From Candidatus Bathyarchaeota archaeon A05DMB-5 (GTDB taxonomy: Archaea > Thermoproteota > Bathyarchaeia > Bathyarchaeales > Bathycorpusculaceae), in assembly GCA_019685655.1 (NCBI GenBank), contig JABFQP010000002.1:1-64000 (forward strand): 64,000 nt of DNA. The letters are read 5' to 3'. The notes below the pieces were generated by a model. The model did no database searches, was not told the DNA's origin, and was given only the letters and a program-made list of their open reading frames with translations. Made by a program: the position numbers and the translations under genes. Positions 1 to 8,887 of this stretch are shown here, piece by piece (position 1 is the stretch's first letter; each line of letters starts with the position of its first letter).

Positions 1-1
1 A

Positions 2-77
2 TGGTAGCCCGGGAGAGATTCGAACTCTCGTCGGCGGGTCCAAAGCCCGCTATGCTTGTCCGCTACACCACCGGGCT
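2..77 (-). tRNA. tRNA-Gln (anticodon TTG)
   Basis: Read on the minus strand the gene folds as a cloverleaf. A 7-bp acceptor stem pairs positions 71-77 with 6-12, the anticodon stem GCGGG/CCCGC encloses the loop CTTTGGA with anticodon TTG, and the T arm is GAGAG-TTCGAAT-CTCTC. The discriminator A is followed by a genomically encoded CCA (positions 2-4). No intron is present. The gene sits at the left edge of the window, about 20 bp downstream of the end of the nucleotidyltransferase gene on the same strand. Confidence 0.95.
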
Positions 78-99
78 TCTGTCAGGCAAAGTCTTTCAG

Positions 100-1215
100 C
101 TAACTCTTTCTTAAGTGATTTTTGATTAAAACTTTCCTATTTTGGCGTATTTTAAGTGTTATTTCTCGGGTTTTCTCGATAACTTGCTTTGCTTCACGTT
201 TGTCTATGTCAGTTAATCCAAAAAATTTTGTTATGTGCTCGTAGTTTTTCGGGTTTTTTTCTTCGAGGCTTCTCAAAGAGCGCATCATGGTTGTGTAGTC
301 AACTTTGACTTTTTCAATTAGTGATGCCAGCCAGACATAGTTTTCAACAATGTCAATAAGCACGTTGTTCAGGTAATGCGTTGTTTCAGCGAGTTTTCCG
401 TTTTCAATCAGAGAGCTTGCACGCAATACTATGCCATTAAGAAAAGCGGGAGCCAAATAGTAATTCAGTTTAGTCCTAACCTTGAAGTGTGCAGACTCCA
501 AAACTGGAATATTCTGCAAGGCTGTCGCTCTTGCCTCATCCCAGATAAGCTTGAAAAGACGCAGTTTTTCTTTGACACTTTCATTATCCACCTCCTTCAA
601 TCTTGACGTTTCCAAGTACTCTTTAAACAAATCGGACATTTTCAGCTTCGTCACTGAAGTTTCCAATCGCTCTATAAACCGGCTGTTCGAGAAAGGCTCA
701 AGAGCAATTTCAACCAAAACTTTCAAAATGCTTTCCAAGGCGACAGCAGCGAAAAGGTAAGCGCTTTCAAAATCTTCTCTTGAAAAGGCTGAAGTTGCAC
801 GGCTCAAGTAAATGTCTGAATCTATTACGTGCGTTTCTGTTCGAATGTCAACACGTTCTGCTGAATTGTAGAATTTAGTCATCAAAAGTTTAGTGTTTGT
901 TAAAGACCAATCTCTATCATAGAGGATTTGCATCTCGTAGAGTTTTTGGTCTATTTCAGGAGGAATTGGACCTTGAATCCATCGTTTCGGAACGTGGTCT
1001 AAGTCTATAAGTAAGCCAGCCGCATCGATTCTTTCTACATACTTGTAGTTGGAGCTGCTTTTGTCAAGAATTAGCAAGTCGACATCACTTGACGCTGAGG
1101 CTTCACCTCGGCTCCAACTTCCAAACAAGCCTATACCATAAACGTTTTCTCTAACCCGCAACTCAGCAACTGTTTTCTCCAGTATTCTTCGTATTTTTTC
1201 TGGAAGCTTCAACAC
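100..1215 (-). CDS. Nucleotidyltransferase-fold (MNT-type) protein with helical C-terminal region
   Basis: 371 aa. The N-terminal third carries the minimal-nucleotidyltransferase signature: a GS motif (FGSWSRGEAS, about residues 31-40) followed by the metal-binding DVD triad (SDVDLLI, residues 43-49). The remaining ~250 residues look all-helical and resemble HEPN-type or substrate-binding helical domains attached to such enzymes (inference from composition). The family transfers a nucleotide to a protein, RNA or small molecule; the substrate cannot be told from sequence. It is transcribed away from the TFB gene and has no toxin or antitoxin partner beside it, so a simple MNT/HEPN pair is not apparent. 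It is one of four nucleotidyltransferase-fold proteins in this window. Confidence 0.75.
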   Translation of the reverse strand: MLKLPEKIRRILEKTVAELRVRENVYGIGLFGSWSRGEASASSDVDLLILDKSSSNYKYVERIDAAGLLIDLDHVPKRWIQGPIPPEIDQKLYEMQILYDRDWSLTNTKLLMTKFYNSAERVDIRTETHVIDSDIYLSRATSAFSREDFESAYLFAAVALESILKVLVEIALEPFSNSRFIERLETSVTKLKMSDLFKEYLETSRLKEVDNESVKEKLRLFKLIWDEARATALQNIPVLESAHFKVRTKLNYYLAPAFLNGIVLRASSLIENGKLAETTHYLNNVLIDIVENYVWLASLIEKVKVDYTTMMRSLRSLEEKNPKNYEHITKFFGLTDIDKREAKQVIEKTREITLKIRQNRKVLIKNHLRKS

Positions 1216-1300
1216 TTAAACCACTCTCCTCCTTTTATAGTTAGTAGTTTGTGTAAGTATTCAAAATTTGTGAAATGGATACTCCTAAAAGAACCGTAAA

Positions 1301-1310
1301 ATTTATATAT
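1301..1310 (+). promoter_or_regulatory. TATA box of the TFB gene
   Basis: The A/T-rich stretch TTTATATA (1302-1309) is a good archaeal TATA element. Transcription would be expected to begin near position 1330, giving a leader of roughly 95 nt before the TFB start codon, unusually long for a window in which many genes appear nearly leaderless. Confidence 0.6.
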
Positions 1311-1427
1311 TAAAACATTTCATCTGAATAGGCACACGGGGCCGGATGTACTGATTTCTGTTCCCGAAGCATTTGATGAGGAACCCGAAAAAGTGACGGT
1401 TCTCCAGCAATATTGGAGTGAATAAAA

Positions 1428-2366
1428 ATGAGTAAAAAAGAAGGCGGAGCCCGTCAACGTCTAGTTGACAAATGCCCAGAATGCGGAAGCGCAAACCTTG
1501 TTCACGATTACGATACTGGCGAAACTGTCTGCGGCGACTGTGGACTTGTCTTGTATGAGCAAATGATGGACAAAGGACCTGAATGGCGTGCTTTCACCCA
1601 AGAAGAGAAAGCGTCAAGAAGCCGTGTTGGAGTGCCAACGTCATACTCAGTGCATGATAAAGGCTTGTCAACAGCCATAAGCCAAGTGGACAGAGATGCA
1701 TTCGGAAGAAAGCTTCCGTTATCTACACGTTTGCAGATGTGGCGCCTTAGAAAATGGCAAATACGCTCAAGAGTGCATTCTTCAGTTGACAGAAACCTTG
1801 CACAAGCAATGGCTGAGCTTGACCGTTTATCAGACAAAGTTTACATTCCACCGCCAATAAAGGAGAAGGCGGCGGTTATTTATCGCAAAGCCTTAGACAA
1901 GGGCTTGGTTCGTGGTAGGTCGATTGCGGCGATTGCAGCTGCTGCGTTGTATGCTGCGTGTCGTGGAAGTGGAACGCCTAGAACGCTTAGGGAAATCGCT
2001 GAAGCGAGCTTGGTTGATAAGAAGGATGTTGCGCGTTGTTATAGACTGCTGCTTCGTGAGCTTGATGTGCAGATGCCGATTGCTGACCCATTGACTTATA
2101 TCTCAAAGATTGCTGAGAGAACAGGGATTTCAGGTAAAACGCAGGGAATTGCCATACAGATTCTCAGAGACGCAAGAAAAAGACGGGCTGCGGCGGGTAA
2201 AGACCCTATGGGATTGGCTGCAGCGGCTTTATACATTGCTTGTCTGCAGAATAACGAGAAGAAAACGCAGAAGGACATTGCAGAGGCTGCAGGTGTTACG
2301 GAAGTTACCGTTAGAAACCGCTACAAAACCTTAAAGAAACAGCTTAACCTAGAGCTTCCAGACTAA
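1428..2366 (+). CDS. tfb: Transcription initiation factor IIB (TFB)
   Basis: 312 aa, the usual archaeal TFB length. The protein opens with a zinc ribbon (CPEC at 16-19 and CGDC at 35-38), followed by the B-reader/linker region (SRVGVPTSYSVHDKGL, about 65-80) and two cyclin repeats (about 115-205 and 210-305). TFB binds the TBP-TATA complex and the BRE and recruits RNA polymerase, setting the start site. The DNA-recognition helix of the second repeat is visible near the C-terminus (GVTEVTVRNRYKTL). It is a single-gene unit with its own TATA box; downstream genes lie on the opposite strand. Confidence 0.97.
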   Translation: MSKKEGGARQRLVDKCPECGSANLVHDYDTGETVCGDCGLVLYEQMMDKGPEWRAFTQEEKASRSRVGVPTSYSVHDKGLSTAISQVDRDAFGRKLPLSTRLQMWRLRKWQIRSRVHSSVDRNLAQAMAELDRLSDKVYIPPPIKEKAAVIYRKALDKGLVRGRSIAAIAAAALYAACRGSGTPRTLREIAEASLVDKKDVARCYRLLLRELDVQMPIADPLTYISKIAERTGISGKTQGIAIQILRDARKRRAAAGKDPMGLAAAALYIACLQNNEKKTQKDIAEAAGVTEVTVRNRYKTLKKQLNLELPD

Positions 2367-2380
2367 GCAACAATATTTGG

Positions 2381-2587
2381 TTAACTCTCTTCTTCTTTTT
2401 CAAGTTCCATAACTAAAATGCCAACGTAGCCGCAATCATCGCACACGTATTTTCTAGGAGTTAACCAATAATCAAGGCTGCTTGACAAATGAATCTTTGG
2501 ACTTCCGCATCTTGGACAAAAAATTTTCGCAGGTTTCCTACGCTTCAGTGTTCCGAATACCTCTCGTAGATTCTGCAACAGTTTCAA
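2381..2587 (-). CDS. Small zinc-ribbon protein
   Basis: 68 aa. Two CxxC pairs (C24/C27 in FCPRCGSP and C49/C52 in VCDDCGY) form a typical zinc ribbon of the kind found in archaeal ribosomal and transcription accessory proteins. The N-terminus is basic and the C-terminus acidic (ELEKEEES). It lies 29 nt downstream of the SUI1 gene on the same strand, so the two are probably cotranscribed, pointing to a translation-linked or nucleic-acid-binding role. No specific family was recognised. Confidence 0.7.
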   Translation of the reverse strand: MKLLQNLREVFGTLKRRKPAKIFCPRCGSPKIHLSSSLDYWLTPRKYVCDDCGYVGILVMELEKEEES

Positions 2588-2616
2588 ATTGGGCTTACTC
2601 CTTTACTATGCGGAAG

Positions 2617-2925
2617 TTACTGCAACTCTATATTTTCTGCGGGATATCCAAGCTTTATCAGATACTGGTGAACTTTCTCGCGGTGGTCTCCCTGTAGCAT
2701 TATCTGACCATTCTTTGCTGTTCCGCCACACGCGCAATGACTCTTCAGCTTCTGCGCCAAACTTGCCAAATTCGAGTTCTTGTCATTTATGCCGTCCACT
2801 ATGGTTGTTGGTTTGCCAAATTTGCGTGTCTCAAGCCGTATGCGAATGCGCTGTTGCTCCTTCTCAATTTCACTGCATACGCACAAGTCTTTGGGAAGCC
2901 CGCATGTCGGACAGATTTCAGCCAT
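2617..2925 (-). CDS. Translation initiation factor SUI1 / aIF1
   Basis: 102 aa from the chosen ATG; six upstream codons are open, but MAEICPTCGLPKDLCVC is the typical archaeal beginning. An N-terminal Cys cluster (CPTC and CVC) precedes the SUI1 domain, which contains the basic RLETRKFGKPTTIVDG strand, the CACGGT motif and the GDHREKVHQYLIKLGY helix. aIF1 binds the small ribosomal subunit near the P site and helps discriminate start codons. It heads a short minus-strand operon with the zinc-ribbon gene. Confidence 0.95.
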   Translation of the reverse strand: MAEICPTCGLPKDLCVCSEIEKEQQRIRIRLETRKFGKPTTIVDGINDKNSNLASLAQKLKSHCACGGTAKNGQIMLQGDHREKVHQYLIKLGYPAENIELQ

Positions 2926-3051
2926 GATGCTCAACCCTAACAATTACCGTGGGAGTATATAAGATTTTCAAATCAATCCTCTATAATTAGAATACATTTC
3001 AGACCTTTTTCTAGTAAGACTTTAATCTATTTAGCCCCTTCATAATGCCCC

Positions 3052-4194
3052 ATGAAAGCGCTTGTGTTAGGTTGCGGAAACATAGGCTCTGCTGCGGCAG
3101 AAGACCTTGCAAAAAGCCTAAGCTCACTCGAAATCGTAGTAGCTGACAAAGACGAAAACAGAGCCAAAAAAGTCGCAAAAAAAATAGACAAAACAAACGT
3201 CTCGTGGACTCAAATAGATGCAGCAAACCAAAACAAACTAGCCAGCTCCTTGAAAGGCTTCGACATAGTAGCAGGGTTTTTGCCAGCAACACTCGGCTAT
3301 CGTTTGGCAGAAGCCTGCATAAACGCCAAAACCAACCTAGTTGACGTGTCCTTCATGGAAGAAAACCCATTAACACTCAACAATAAAGCCATAGAAACCG
3401 GCGTAACCATCATTCCAGACTGCGGATTCGCTCCTGGAATAAGCAACATCCTCGTAGGAAACGCCGTAAGAAAACTGGATAGGGTTATAAACGTGCACAT
3501 AATGGTTGGTGGACTTCCAGAAAAACCTGTCCCACCATTGGGCTATACGATAACTTGGTCGCCTGAAAGCCTTATCGATGAATATACGAGAAAAGCCAGG
3601 ATTGTCAGAAATGGCAAGATTGAAGAGGTGGAAGCCCTAAGTGGACTGGAGCAAATCAAATTCCCAAATGTTGGAAAATTTGAGGCGTTCTACACTGACG
3701 GACTCAGAAATTTGCTGGACACCATAAAAGGCGTGGAAGAAATGTGGGAGAAAACGCTCAGATATCCCGGACACGTAGAAAAAATCAATCTACTACGAGC
3801 ATTAGGCTTCTTTGAAGAAGAACCAGTTGAAATAGAAGGCGTCCGATTGCCGCCGAGAAAACTTACAGCTAAACTGTTTCAACAGAAACTTTGGAAACCA
3901 GAAATCGGAGACATTGTAGTTTTGAAGGTGGAGGTTTCTGGCGTTAAAGGAAGCAAACATGTGCGGCGCATTTATCATTTGGTTGACCATTACGATTCTA
4001 TCCACAACGTGACGGCGATGGCGAGAACTACAGCTTATCCGGCTTCGATAATTGCGCAGTTGATACTTAAAGGCGCTATAAGAGAGAAAGGCGTTGTTCC
4101 GCCTGAGTTGTTAGGAATGAATGAAAGCGTTTTCCGAGAATTCCTGGCTGAGCTGGAGAATAAGGGAATACGGATTAAAGAGGAAATAGCTTAA
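3052..4194 (+). CDS. Saccharopine dehydrogenase-like NAD(P)-dependent oxidoreductase
   Basis: 380 aa. It begins with a Rossmann motif (VLGCGNIGSAAAEDL, residues 4-18) and has the saccharopine-dehydrogenase-type second domain (KFPNVGKFEAFYTDGL; PGHVEKINLLRALG). Related archaeal enzymes reduce or oxidise lysine or saccharopine-type imines, and some are annotated as L-lysine dehydrogenase. The true substrate cannot be decided here because no lysine-pathway gene flanks it. It starts 126 nt after the divergent SUI1 gene, and the ATG is immediately preceded by the CCC of a leader without a convincing Shine-Dalgarno site, so translation may be leaderless. Confidence 0.85.
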   Translation: MKALVLGCGNIGSAAAEDLAKSLSSLEIVVADKDENRAKKVAKKIDKTNVSWTQIDAANQNKLASSLKGFDIVAGFLPATLGYRLAEACINAKTNLVDVSFMEENPLTLNNKAIETGVTIIPDCGFAPGISNILVGNAVRKLDRVINVHIMVGGLPEKPVPPLGYTITWSPESLIDEYTRKARIVRNGKIEEVEALSGLEQIKFPNVGKFEAFYTDGLRNLLDTIKGVEEMWEKTLRYPGHVEKINLLRALGFFEEEPVEIEGVRLPPRKLTAKLFQQKLWKPEIGDIVVLKVEVSGVKGSKHVRRIYHLVDHYDSIHNVTAMARTTAYPASIIAQLILKGAIREKGVVPPELLGMNESVFREFLAELENKGIRIKEEIA

Positions 4195-4226
4195 GTTCGC
4201 TAGTAAAACCGCATGCTTCTGGAAAC

Positions 4227-4233
4227 TTTATAT
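4227..4233 (+). promoter_or_regulatory. TATA box of nrdJ
   Basis: TTTATAT at 4227-4233 sits about 32-38 bp upstream of the nrdJ ATG (4265). A start about 26 bp downstream of the box would leave a leader under 10 nt, so the mRNA is probably nearly leaderless; no Shine-Dalgarno site precedes the ATG. Confidence 0.55.
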
Positions 4234-4264
4234 CGAAATTAGCGCAATTCTGAGTTGACCACAC

Positions 4265-6355
4265 ATGGCTATCACTAAGATAAGGAAAAGAGACGGGAGA
4301 ATCGTTGATTTCGACGCTGGAAGAATCAAAAACGCTATTCACAAGGCTTTTGTCGCGGTTGAGCTTAAGGACGGCGAAAGAGCGGAAAACATCACAAGAG
4401 AAGTTGTTAGCCTTTTAGAGGAGAAATTCAAAGAGCAAATTCCTTCTGTGGAAGACGCTCAAGATTTTGTTATTGAAGTTTTGAGAAAGAGAGGTTACGA
4501 AAAGGTCGCAGTGGAGTATGAGGCTTACAGGAAGAAGAAGGAAGAATTAAGGGCGTTAAGAGAAGAGTTTAGAATAGAGCCAAAACTGACGGTTAACGCG
4601 TTAGAGGTTTTGAATCGGAGATATCTTTTGAAGGACGTAACTGAAAAGATTGTGGAAACCCCAGCACAGATGTTTGGCAGAATCGCGAGAGCCATTGCTA
4701 AGGTTGACAAGAAATATGGTGAAGACCCAAAGAAAAGCGAGAATATCTTCTATGAGATGATGACGAGATTGGAGTTTATTCCCAATTCGCCGACGCTTTT
4801 TAATGCTGGAACAAGGTTAGGTCAGCTTTCCGCTTGCTTCGTTTTGCCAGTTGAAGACTCTTTGGAGGGCATCTTCACCGCGGTGAAAAACACGGCTTTA
4901 ATTGAGAAAAGCGGTGGCGGAGTTGGGTTTGACTTTTCAAGACTGCGACCGAAGGGCGACATTGTCATGTCAACAAAAGGAGTCGCGTCAGGTCCTGTCA
5001 GTTTCATGCGCGTTTTTGACATGGCTACCGAAGTTATAAAGGCTGGAGGAAAGCGCAGAGGCGCTATGATGGGAATTTTAAGAGTTGACCACTCAGACAT
5101 TTTGGAATTCATAACTTCAAAGCAGAAACCAGGATTTCTTTCAAATTTTAACATTTCAGTCGCGGTTACTGACGATTTTATGAAAGCATTAGAGGAAGAC
5201 GGCGAATACTGGCTTGTTAATCCTCGAAATAAGGAGAAAACGGCGAAGCTTAAAGCCAGAGACGTTTGGGATTTGATGGTTAAATCTGCTTGGGCAAGCG
5301 GCGACCCCGGAGTCATTTTTATTGATGAAATTAACCGGCATAATCCAACACCAGAAGTTGGAAGGATAGAATCAACTAATCCCTGCGGAGAACAACCGCT
5401 ACTTCCATACGAATCTTGCAATTTAGGGTCTATAAATCTTTCAAGAATAGTTGAAGATGGAAAGATTAACTGGGAAAAACTGAGAGAGACCATAAGAAAT
5501 GCTGTTCATTTTCTCGATAACGTTGTAGACGCAAACAAATACCCGCTGAAAGAGACTGCGAAGATAACTAGAGCCAACAGAAAAATAGGTTTAGGCGTCA
5601 TGGGCTTCGCGGACATGCTCATAAAACTGAAAATTCCATACGATTCCAATGAAGCCTTGGAACTTGCTGAACGACTAATGAAATTCATCGAGGAAGAAGC
5701 ACACAAGAAATCCCAAGAGATTGCCGAGAAAAGAGGGTCGTTCCCCAACTTTGAAAAAAGCATATGGAAAAACAAGTATAAAGCGTTCAGAAACGCCACA
5801 GTAACAACCATAGCGCCCACCGGAAGCATAAGCATAATAGCCGGCTGCTCCTCGGGAATCGAACCAATATTTGCAATTTCCTTCATAAGAAACGTTTTGA
5901 GTGGAACAAGACTTTTCGAAACTAACCCTCTATTCGAGGCGATAGCAAAAGAAAGAGGATTCTACGATGCAAAGCTTCTCGAAGAAATCGCGAAAACAGG
6001 CTCTGTTCAAAAGATTGACAGAGTCCCAGAAGACGTTAAGAAACTCTTTGTAACAGCCCTAGACATCGAACCAGAATGGCACGTGAGAATGCAAGCAGCT
6101 TTTCAGAAATACACTGACAACGCAGTTTCAAAAACCGTCAACTTGCCAGCTAATGCCACCGTTGAGGATGTCAGAAAAGTGTATGATTTAGCTTGGAAAC
6201 TGAAATGTAAAGGAGTTACAGTGTTTCGTTACGGGAGCAAACCAGAACAAGTCCTCTACATAGGTGAAATAAAAACTCCGGAAGGAAAATTCATCTCAGC
6301 AGAATCAGAATATGCTGGCGGTTGCCCAACTCAAACTTGCCCGTTTCCAGGTTGA
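4265..6355 (+). CDS. nrdJ: Adenosylcobalamin-dependent (class II) ribonucleotide reductase
   Basis: 696 aa, within the usual range for archaeal NrdJ. Residues ~3-90 form an ATP-cone regulatory domain. The catalytic barrel carries C191 (SACFVLP) and C385 (ESCNLGSINL) as the reducing pair, and N372-P-C374-G-E376 as the thiyl-radical Cys with its Asn and Glu partners. The phosphate-binding motif APTGSISIIAGCSSGIEP follows. The C-terminus ends in a mobile redox pair, CPTQTCPFPG. The enzyme converts ribonucleotides to deoxyribonucleotides and needs B12 rather than oxygen or a separate radical activase, fitting an anaerobe. No intein or split was seen. It is a monocistronic unit. Confidence 0.97.
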   Translation: MAITKIRKRDGRIVDFDAGRIKNAIHKAFVAVELKDGERAENITREVVSLLEEKFKEQIPSVEDAQDFVIEVLRKRGYEKVAVEYEAYRKKKEELRALREEFRIEPKLTVNALEVLNRRYLLKDVTEKIVETPAQMFGRIARAIAKVDKKYGEDPKKSENIFYEMMTRLEFIPNSPTLFNAGTRLGQLSACFVLPVEDSLEGIFTAVKNTALIEKSGGGVGFDFSRLRPKGDIVMSTKGVASGPVSFMRVFDMATEVIKAGGKRRGAMMGILRVDHSDILEFITSKQKPGFLSNFNISVAVTDDFMKALEEDGEYWLVNPRNKEKTAKLKARDVWDLMVKSAWASGDPGVIFIDEINRHNPTPEVGRIESTNPCGEQPLLPYESCNLGSINLSRIVEDGKINWEKLRETIRNAVHFLDNVVDANKYPLKETAKITRANRKIGLGVMGFADMLIKLKIPYDSNEALELAERLMKFIEEEAHKKSQEIAEKRGSFPNFEKSIWKNKYKAFRNATVTTIAPTGSISIIAGCSSGIEPIFAISFIRNVLSGTRLFETNPLFEAIAKERGFYDAKLLEEIAKTGSVQKIDRVPEDVKKLFVTALDIEPEWHVRMQAAFQKYTDNAVSKTVNLPANATVEDVRKVYDLAWKLKCKGVTVFRYGSKPEQVLYIGEIKTPEGKFISAESEYAGGCPTQTCPFPG

Positions 6356-6430
6356 GATAATTAAAGTTCATGCGTCGGTAAGAAACTTTAAGACATGCTT
6401 AACGGAAACTTTGAAAAGGAGATGATATGC

Positions 6431-7822
6431 GTGAGCCCAAAGTTGGATTTTGTATGCGAAGAAGACATGAGCATGTTCACTGACTTATACGAACTAACAA
6501 TGTGTGCAAGCTATTTCGACAACAGAAAATTTGAGACTGCCACCTTCGACCTCTTCATAAGAAGACTGCCACCAAATCGCTCTTACTTTTTATTTGCTGG
6601 CTTAGAACAGGTTCTGGCTTATCTTGAAAAAGTAAGATTCAACGAGAAACAGATTGACTTTTTGAAAACGCAAGGGTTTAAGGATGATTTTCTCGGTTAC
6701 CTTAGAAAATTCAAGTTTACAGGCGAACTGTGGGCTGTCCCCGAAGGCACTGTGGTTTTTTCAAACGAGCCCTTGATTAGGGTTACAGCGCCCATAACAG
6801 AGGCTCAACTAATAGAAACCTTCATTCTCAACACTGTCAACTTGCAAACAACAATAGCCACGAAAGCTTCAAGAGTCGTTAACGCCGCAAAAGGCAGACC
6901 AATCATCGAATTTGGTTTAAGAAGAGAGCACGGCACAGATGCGGGAATGAAAGCAGCGAGAAGCAGCTACATAGCAGGCTGCAGTGGCACTTCAAACGTT
7001 CTCGCAGGAATGAGATATGGCATCCCAATTTTTGGCACTATGGCGCACTCGTTTGTAATGCTGTTTGATAAAGAAATAGACTCTTTCAGAGCTTTCACGA
7101 AAACTTTCCCAGACAAATCCACACTTCTGATTGACACTTTCGACGACATAAAAGGCGCAGAAAAAGCAATCATCGTTGCGAAAGAGCTTGAAGCGAAAGG
7201 ATTCAAACTTCGCGCAGTGAGACTGGACAGTGGAGACTTGGTGGAAATAAGCAAGAAGGTTAGACAGCTTTTAGACAAGAACGGCTTGAAATATGTGAAC
7301 ATTTTTGCAAGTGGAGACTTAGACGAGTACAAAATAGAAGAACTGTTAAGAAAAGGCGCGAAGATTGACGCTTTCGGCGTTGGAACTAAAATGGGAACAT
7401 CAGCAGACAAACCCTACGTGGACGTCATCTACAAACTGTCCGAAAAAATGAACGAAAATGGAGAGTTTTCGCCCATAATGAAACTGAGTAAAGGCAAGGT
7501 CACACTTCCAGGGAAAAAACAGGTTTTCCGACTCAAAGACGCTACGGGAAATTTTGTGAAAGACACAATCGCCTTGCACGATGAAAAAATAGAGGGAGAA
7601 CCGCTTCTCATGAAGGTTATGGCTAATGGCAAAATAGTTTGCAGTCTCCCATCGTTGGATGAGATAAGAAAAAGAGCCATGGAAAACGTTTCAAAACTTC
7701 CTGAGAAGTATAAGAAGCTGAAGAGAGCGCCACGTTACCCCCTCGTGCTTAGCCCAAAACTGAAAAGGTTGATGAGAGAGCTAAAGAAGCGAATAAAGGA
7801 AGAAGAAATCGTTAACTTTTAG
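6431..7822 (+). CDS. pncB: Nicotinate phosphoribosyltransferase
   Basis: About 463 aa from the proposed GTG. The frame is open to an ATG at 6395, but a strong Shine-Dalgarno AAGGAG (6416-6421) is correctly spaced only for the GTG at 6431, giving a protein beginning MSPKLDFVCEEDMSMFTDLYELTM. Diagnostic features are TDLYELTM near the N-terminus, GLRREHGTD, and the FGTMAHSFV segment with the histidine phosphorylated in this family. It makes nicotinate mononucleotide from nicotinate and PRPP in NAD salvage. Its TAG stop (7820-7822) overlaps the TAA of the convergent membrane-protein gene by two bases. Confidence 0.93.
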   Translation: MSPKLDFVCEEDMSMFTDLYELTMCASYFDNRKFETATFDLFIRRLPPNRSYFLFAGLEQVLAYLEKVRFNEKQIDFLKTQGFKDDFLGYLRKFKFTGELWAVPEGTVVFSNEPLIRVTAPITEAQLIETFILNTVNLQTTIATKASRVVNAAKGRPIIEFGLRREHGTDAGMKAARSSYIAGCSGTSNVLAGMRYGIPIFGTMAHSFVMLFDKEIDSFRAFTKTFPDKSTLLIDTFDDIKGAEKAIIVAKELEAKGFKLRAVRLDSGDLVEISKKVRQLLDKNGLKYVNIFASGDLDEYKIEELLRKGAKIDAFGVGTKMGTSADKPYVDVIYKLSEKMNENGEFSPIMKLSKGKVTLPGKKQVFRLKDATGNFVKDTIALHDEKIEGEPLLMKVMANGKIVCSLPSLDEIRKRAMENVSKLPEKYKKLKRAPRYPLVLSPKLKRLMRELKKRIKEEEIVNF

Positions 7823-8361
7823 CTTGCAGTAACAGCCAAAAGAAGATTTATGAAGCCAACTTCTATTATGGCTGCGATAAAGAATATGCCATAGATAAAA
7901 ACCAAATCTTTGATAGTCATTGTGCGGCTTAAAGTTTTCTTTAGGGTCAAGTATATGCCGTAGCCTTCAATAATGCCCATTGGCGTGCTTACCAACAAAA
8001 TCAGAGGCAAATCTTCAACGTACACTCTGCCATAGATGAGGATGGCTCCGCGCAAAATGCTCAAAAAGATAATCATTACAGTAAAGGCTATCGCGAAAGT
8101 TCTCGGATGTTCAATCACGATTCGCCCATGCTTTTCTCTCTTAAAAAAATCCAAAAGGACTAGGTTAACGTAGAACGTCATTCCAAGCAATATCAATGAC
8201 ACTACGAGAACATTATGAACAAAAAGCATGAGAACCGCTAAAAGCTGATTACGTGTAATGTCGCCGACTATGTTAAAGAAAAACAGGTTCTCATAATACG
8301 AAAGCGCCAAAAAACCTAAAAAGGCTAATCCTAGGAGCGCCGTTGTCTTTTTTGAATCCAA
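7819..8361 (-). CDS. Integral membrane protein, possibly SpoIIM/DUF95-like
   Basis: 180 aa with about five hydrophobic segments (near residues 8-25, 38-65, 90-110, 118-135 and 152-178). The segment STPMGIIEGYGIYL resembles the conserved G-x-x-E motif inside the fourth helix of SpoIIM-type membrane proteins (PHGIxE). This is a by-eye similarity and is not secure. The gene lies 15 nt downstream of another membrane-protein gene on the same strand, so the two may be cotranscribed and act together. Function unknown. Confidence 0.6.
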   Translation of the reverse strand: MDSKKTTALLGLAFLGFLALSYYENLFFFNIVGDITRNQLLAVLMLFVHNVLVVSLILLGMTFYVNLVLLDFFKREKHGRIVIEHPRTFAIAFTVMIIFLSILRGAILIYGRVYVEDLPLILLVSTPMGIIEGYGIYLTLKKTLSRTMTIKDLVFIYGIFFIAAIIEVGFINLLLAVTAS

Positions 8362-8376
8362 AGTATTTGAACGCTC

Positions 8377-8871
8377 CTAAAGAGAAAACACAAATGACGG
8401 AAACAGAAGTTTCCCTAATTCCCATATTTCTTTTATTATTCCGAAAATTATAGCAAGAAGTATGGCAACAACCAAGAAAATTATCATAGCCAACAAGCCA
8501 ACAGCAATTGCTCCAAGCCAACCAGTCTCATAAAGACTCTTAATAAGAAGCAGCCACACAAAAATGCTCAAAATCAGCGGGATGAACGGGTAAGGAATAA
8601 ACAAAAAGAAAACCGTTGACAAAACCGTTCCAAGAAAAGAAATCAGAAAGGCATCTCTAAAACGGGCGCGCCTTCCGCCAACAACAATTAGCCCTGCAAC
8701 ATAAAGAACCACGGACAGAACCAAAAGCTGAACAAAGAAGAAAATTAAGGGAAACAGAATCTGAAATTCTGATGGAATGAGGTTCCACCAGCCGCCTCTT
8801 CCATCGGCAGCCATAGCTACGAATGAAAAAATGAAAACTCTCAAGAGATGCGCGATTGCCATGTAAATCAC
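8377..8871 (-). CDS. Hypothetical multi-pass membrane protein
   Basis: 164 aa (the start could also be the Met three codons later). Four or five strongly hydrophobic helices are visible, with a short basic loop GGRRARFRD between two of them and an aromatic GRGGWWNLIP segment after the first. No enzymatic motif was recognised. It is the first gene of a two-gene minus-strand unit with the SpoIIM-like protein. A role in the membrane is all that can be said. Confidence 0.6.
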   Translation of the reverse strand: MIYMAIAHLLRVFIFSFVAMAADGRGGWWNLIPSEFQILFPLIFFFVQLLVLSVVLYVAGLIVVGGRRARFRDAFLISFLGTVLSTVFFLFIPYPFIPLILSIFVWLLLIKSLYETGWLGAIAVGLLAMIIFLVVAILLAIIFGIIKEIWELGKLLFPSFVFSL

Positions 8872-8887
8872 TCAATGCGTAGCCCTA

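Noticed and set aside
1322-1425. An open frame in the TFB leader (…HTGPDVLISVPEAFDEEPEKVTVLQQYWSE) that ends just before the TFB ATG.
   Set aside because: It has no ATG, GTG or TTG start and lies in the untranslated leader predicted from the TATA box. It looks protein-like but could be chance or a remnant; I have no support for a gene.
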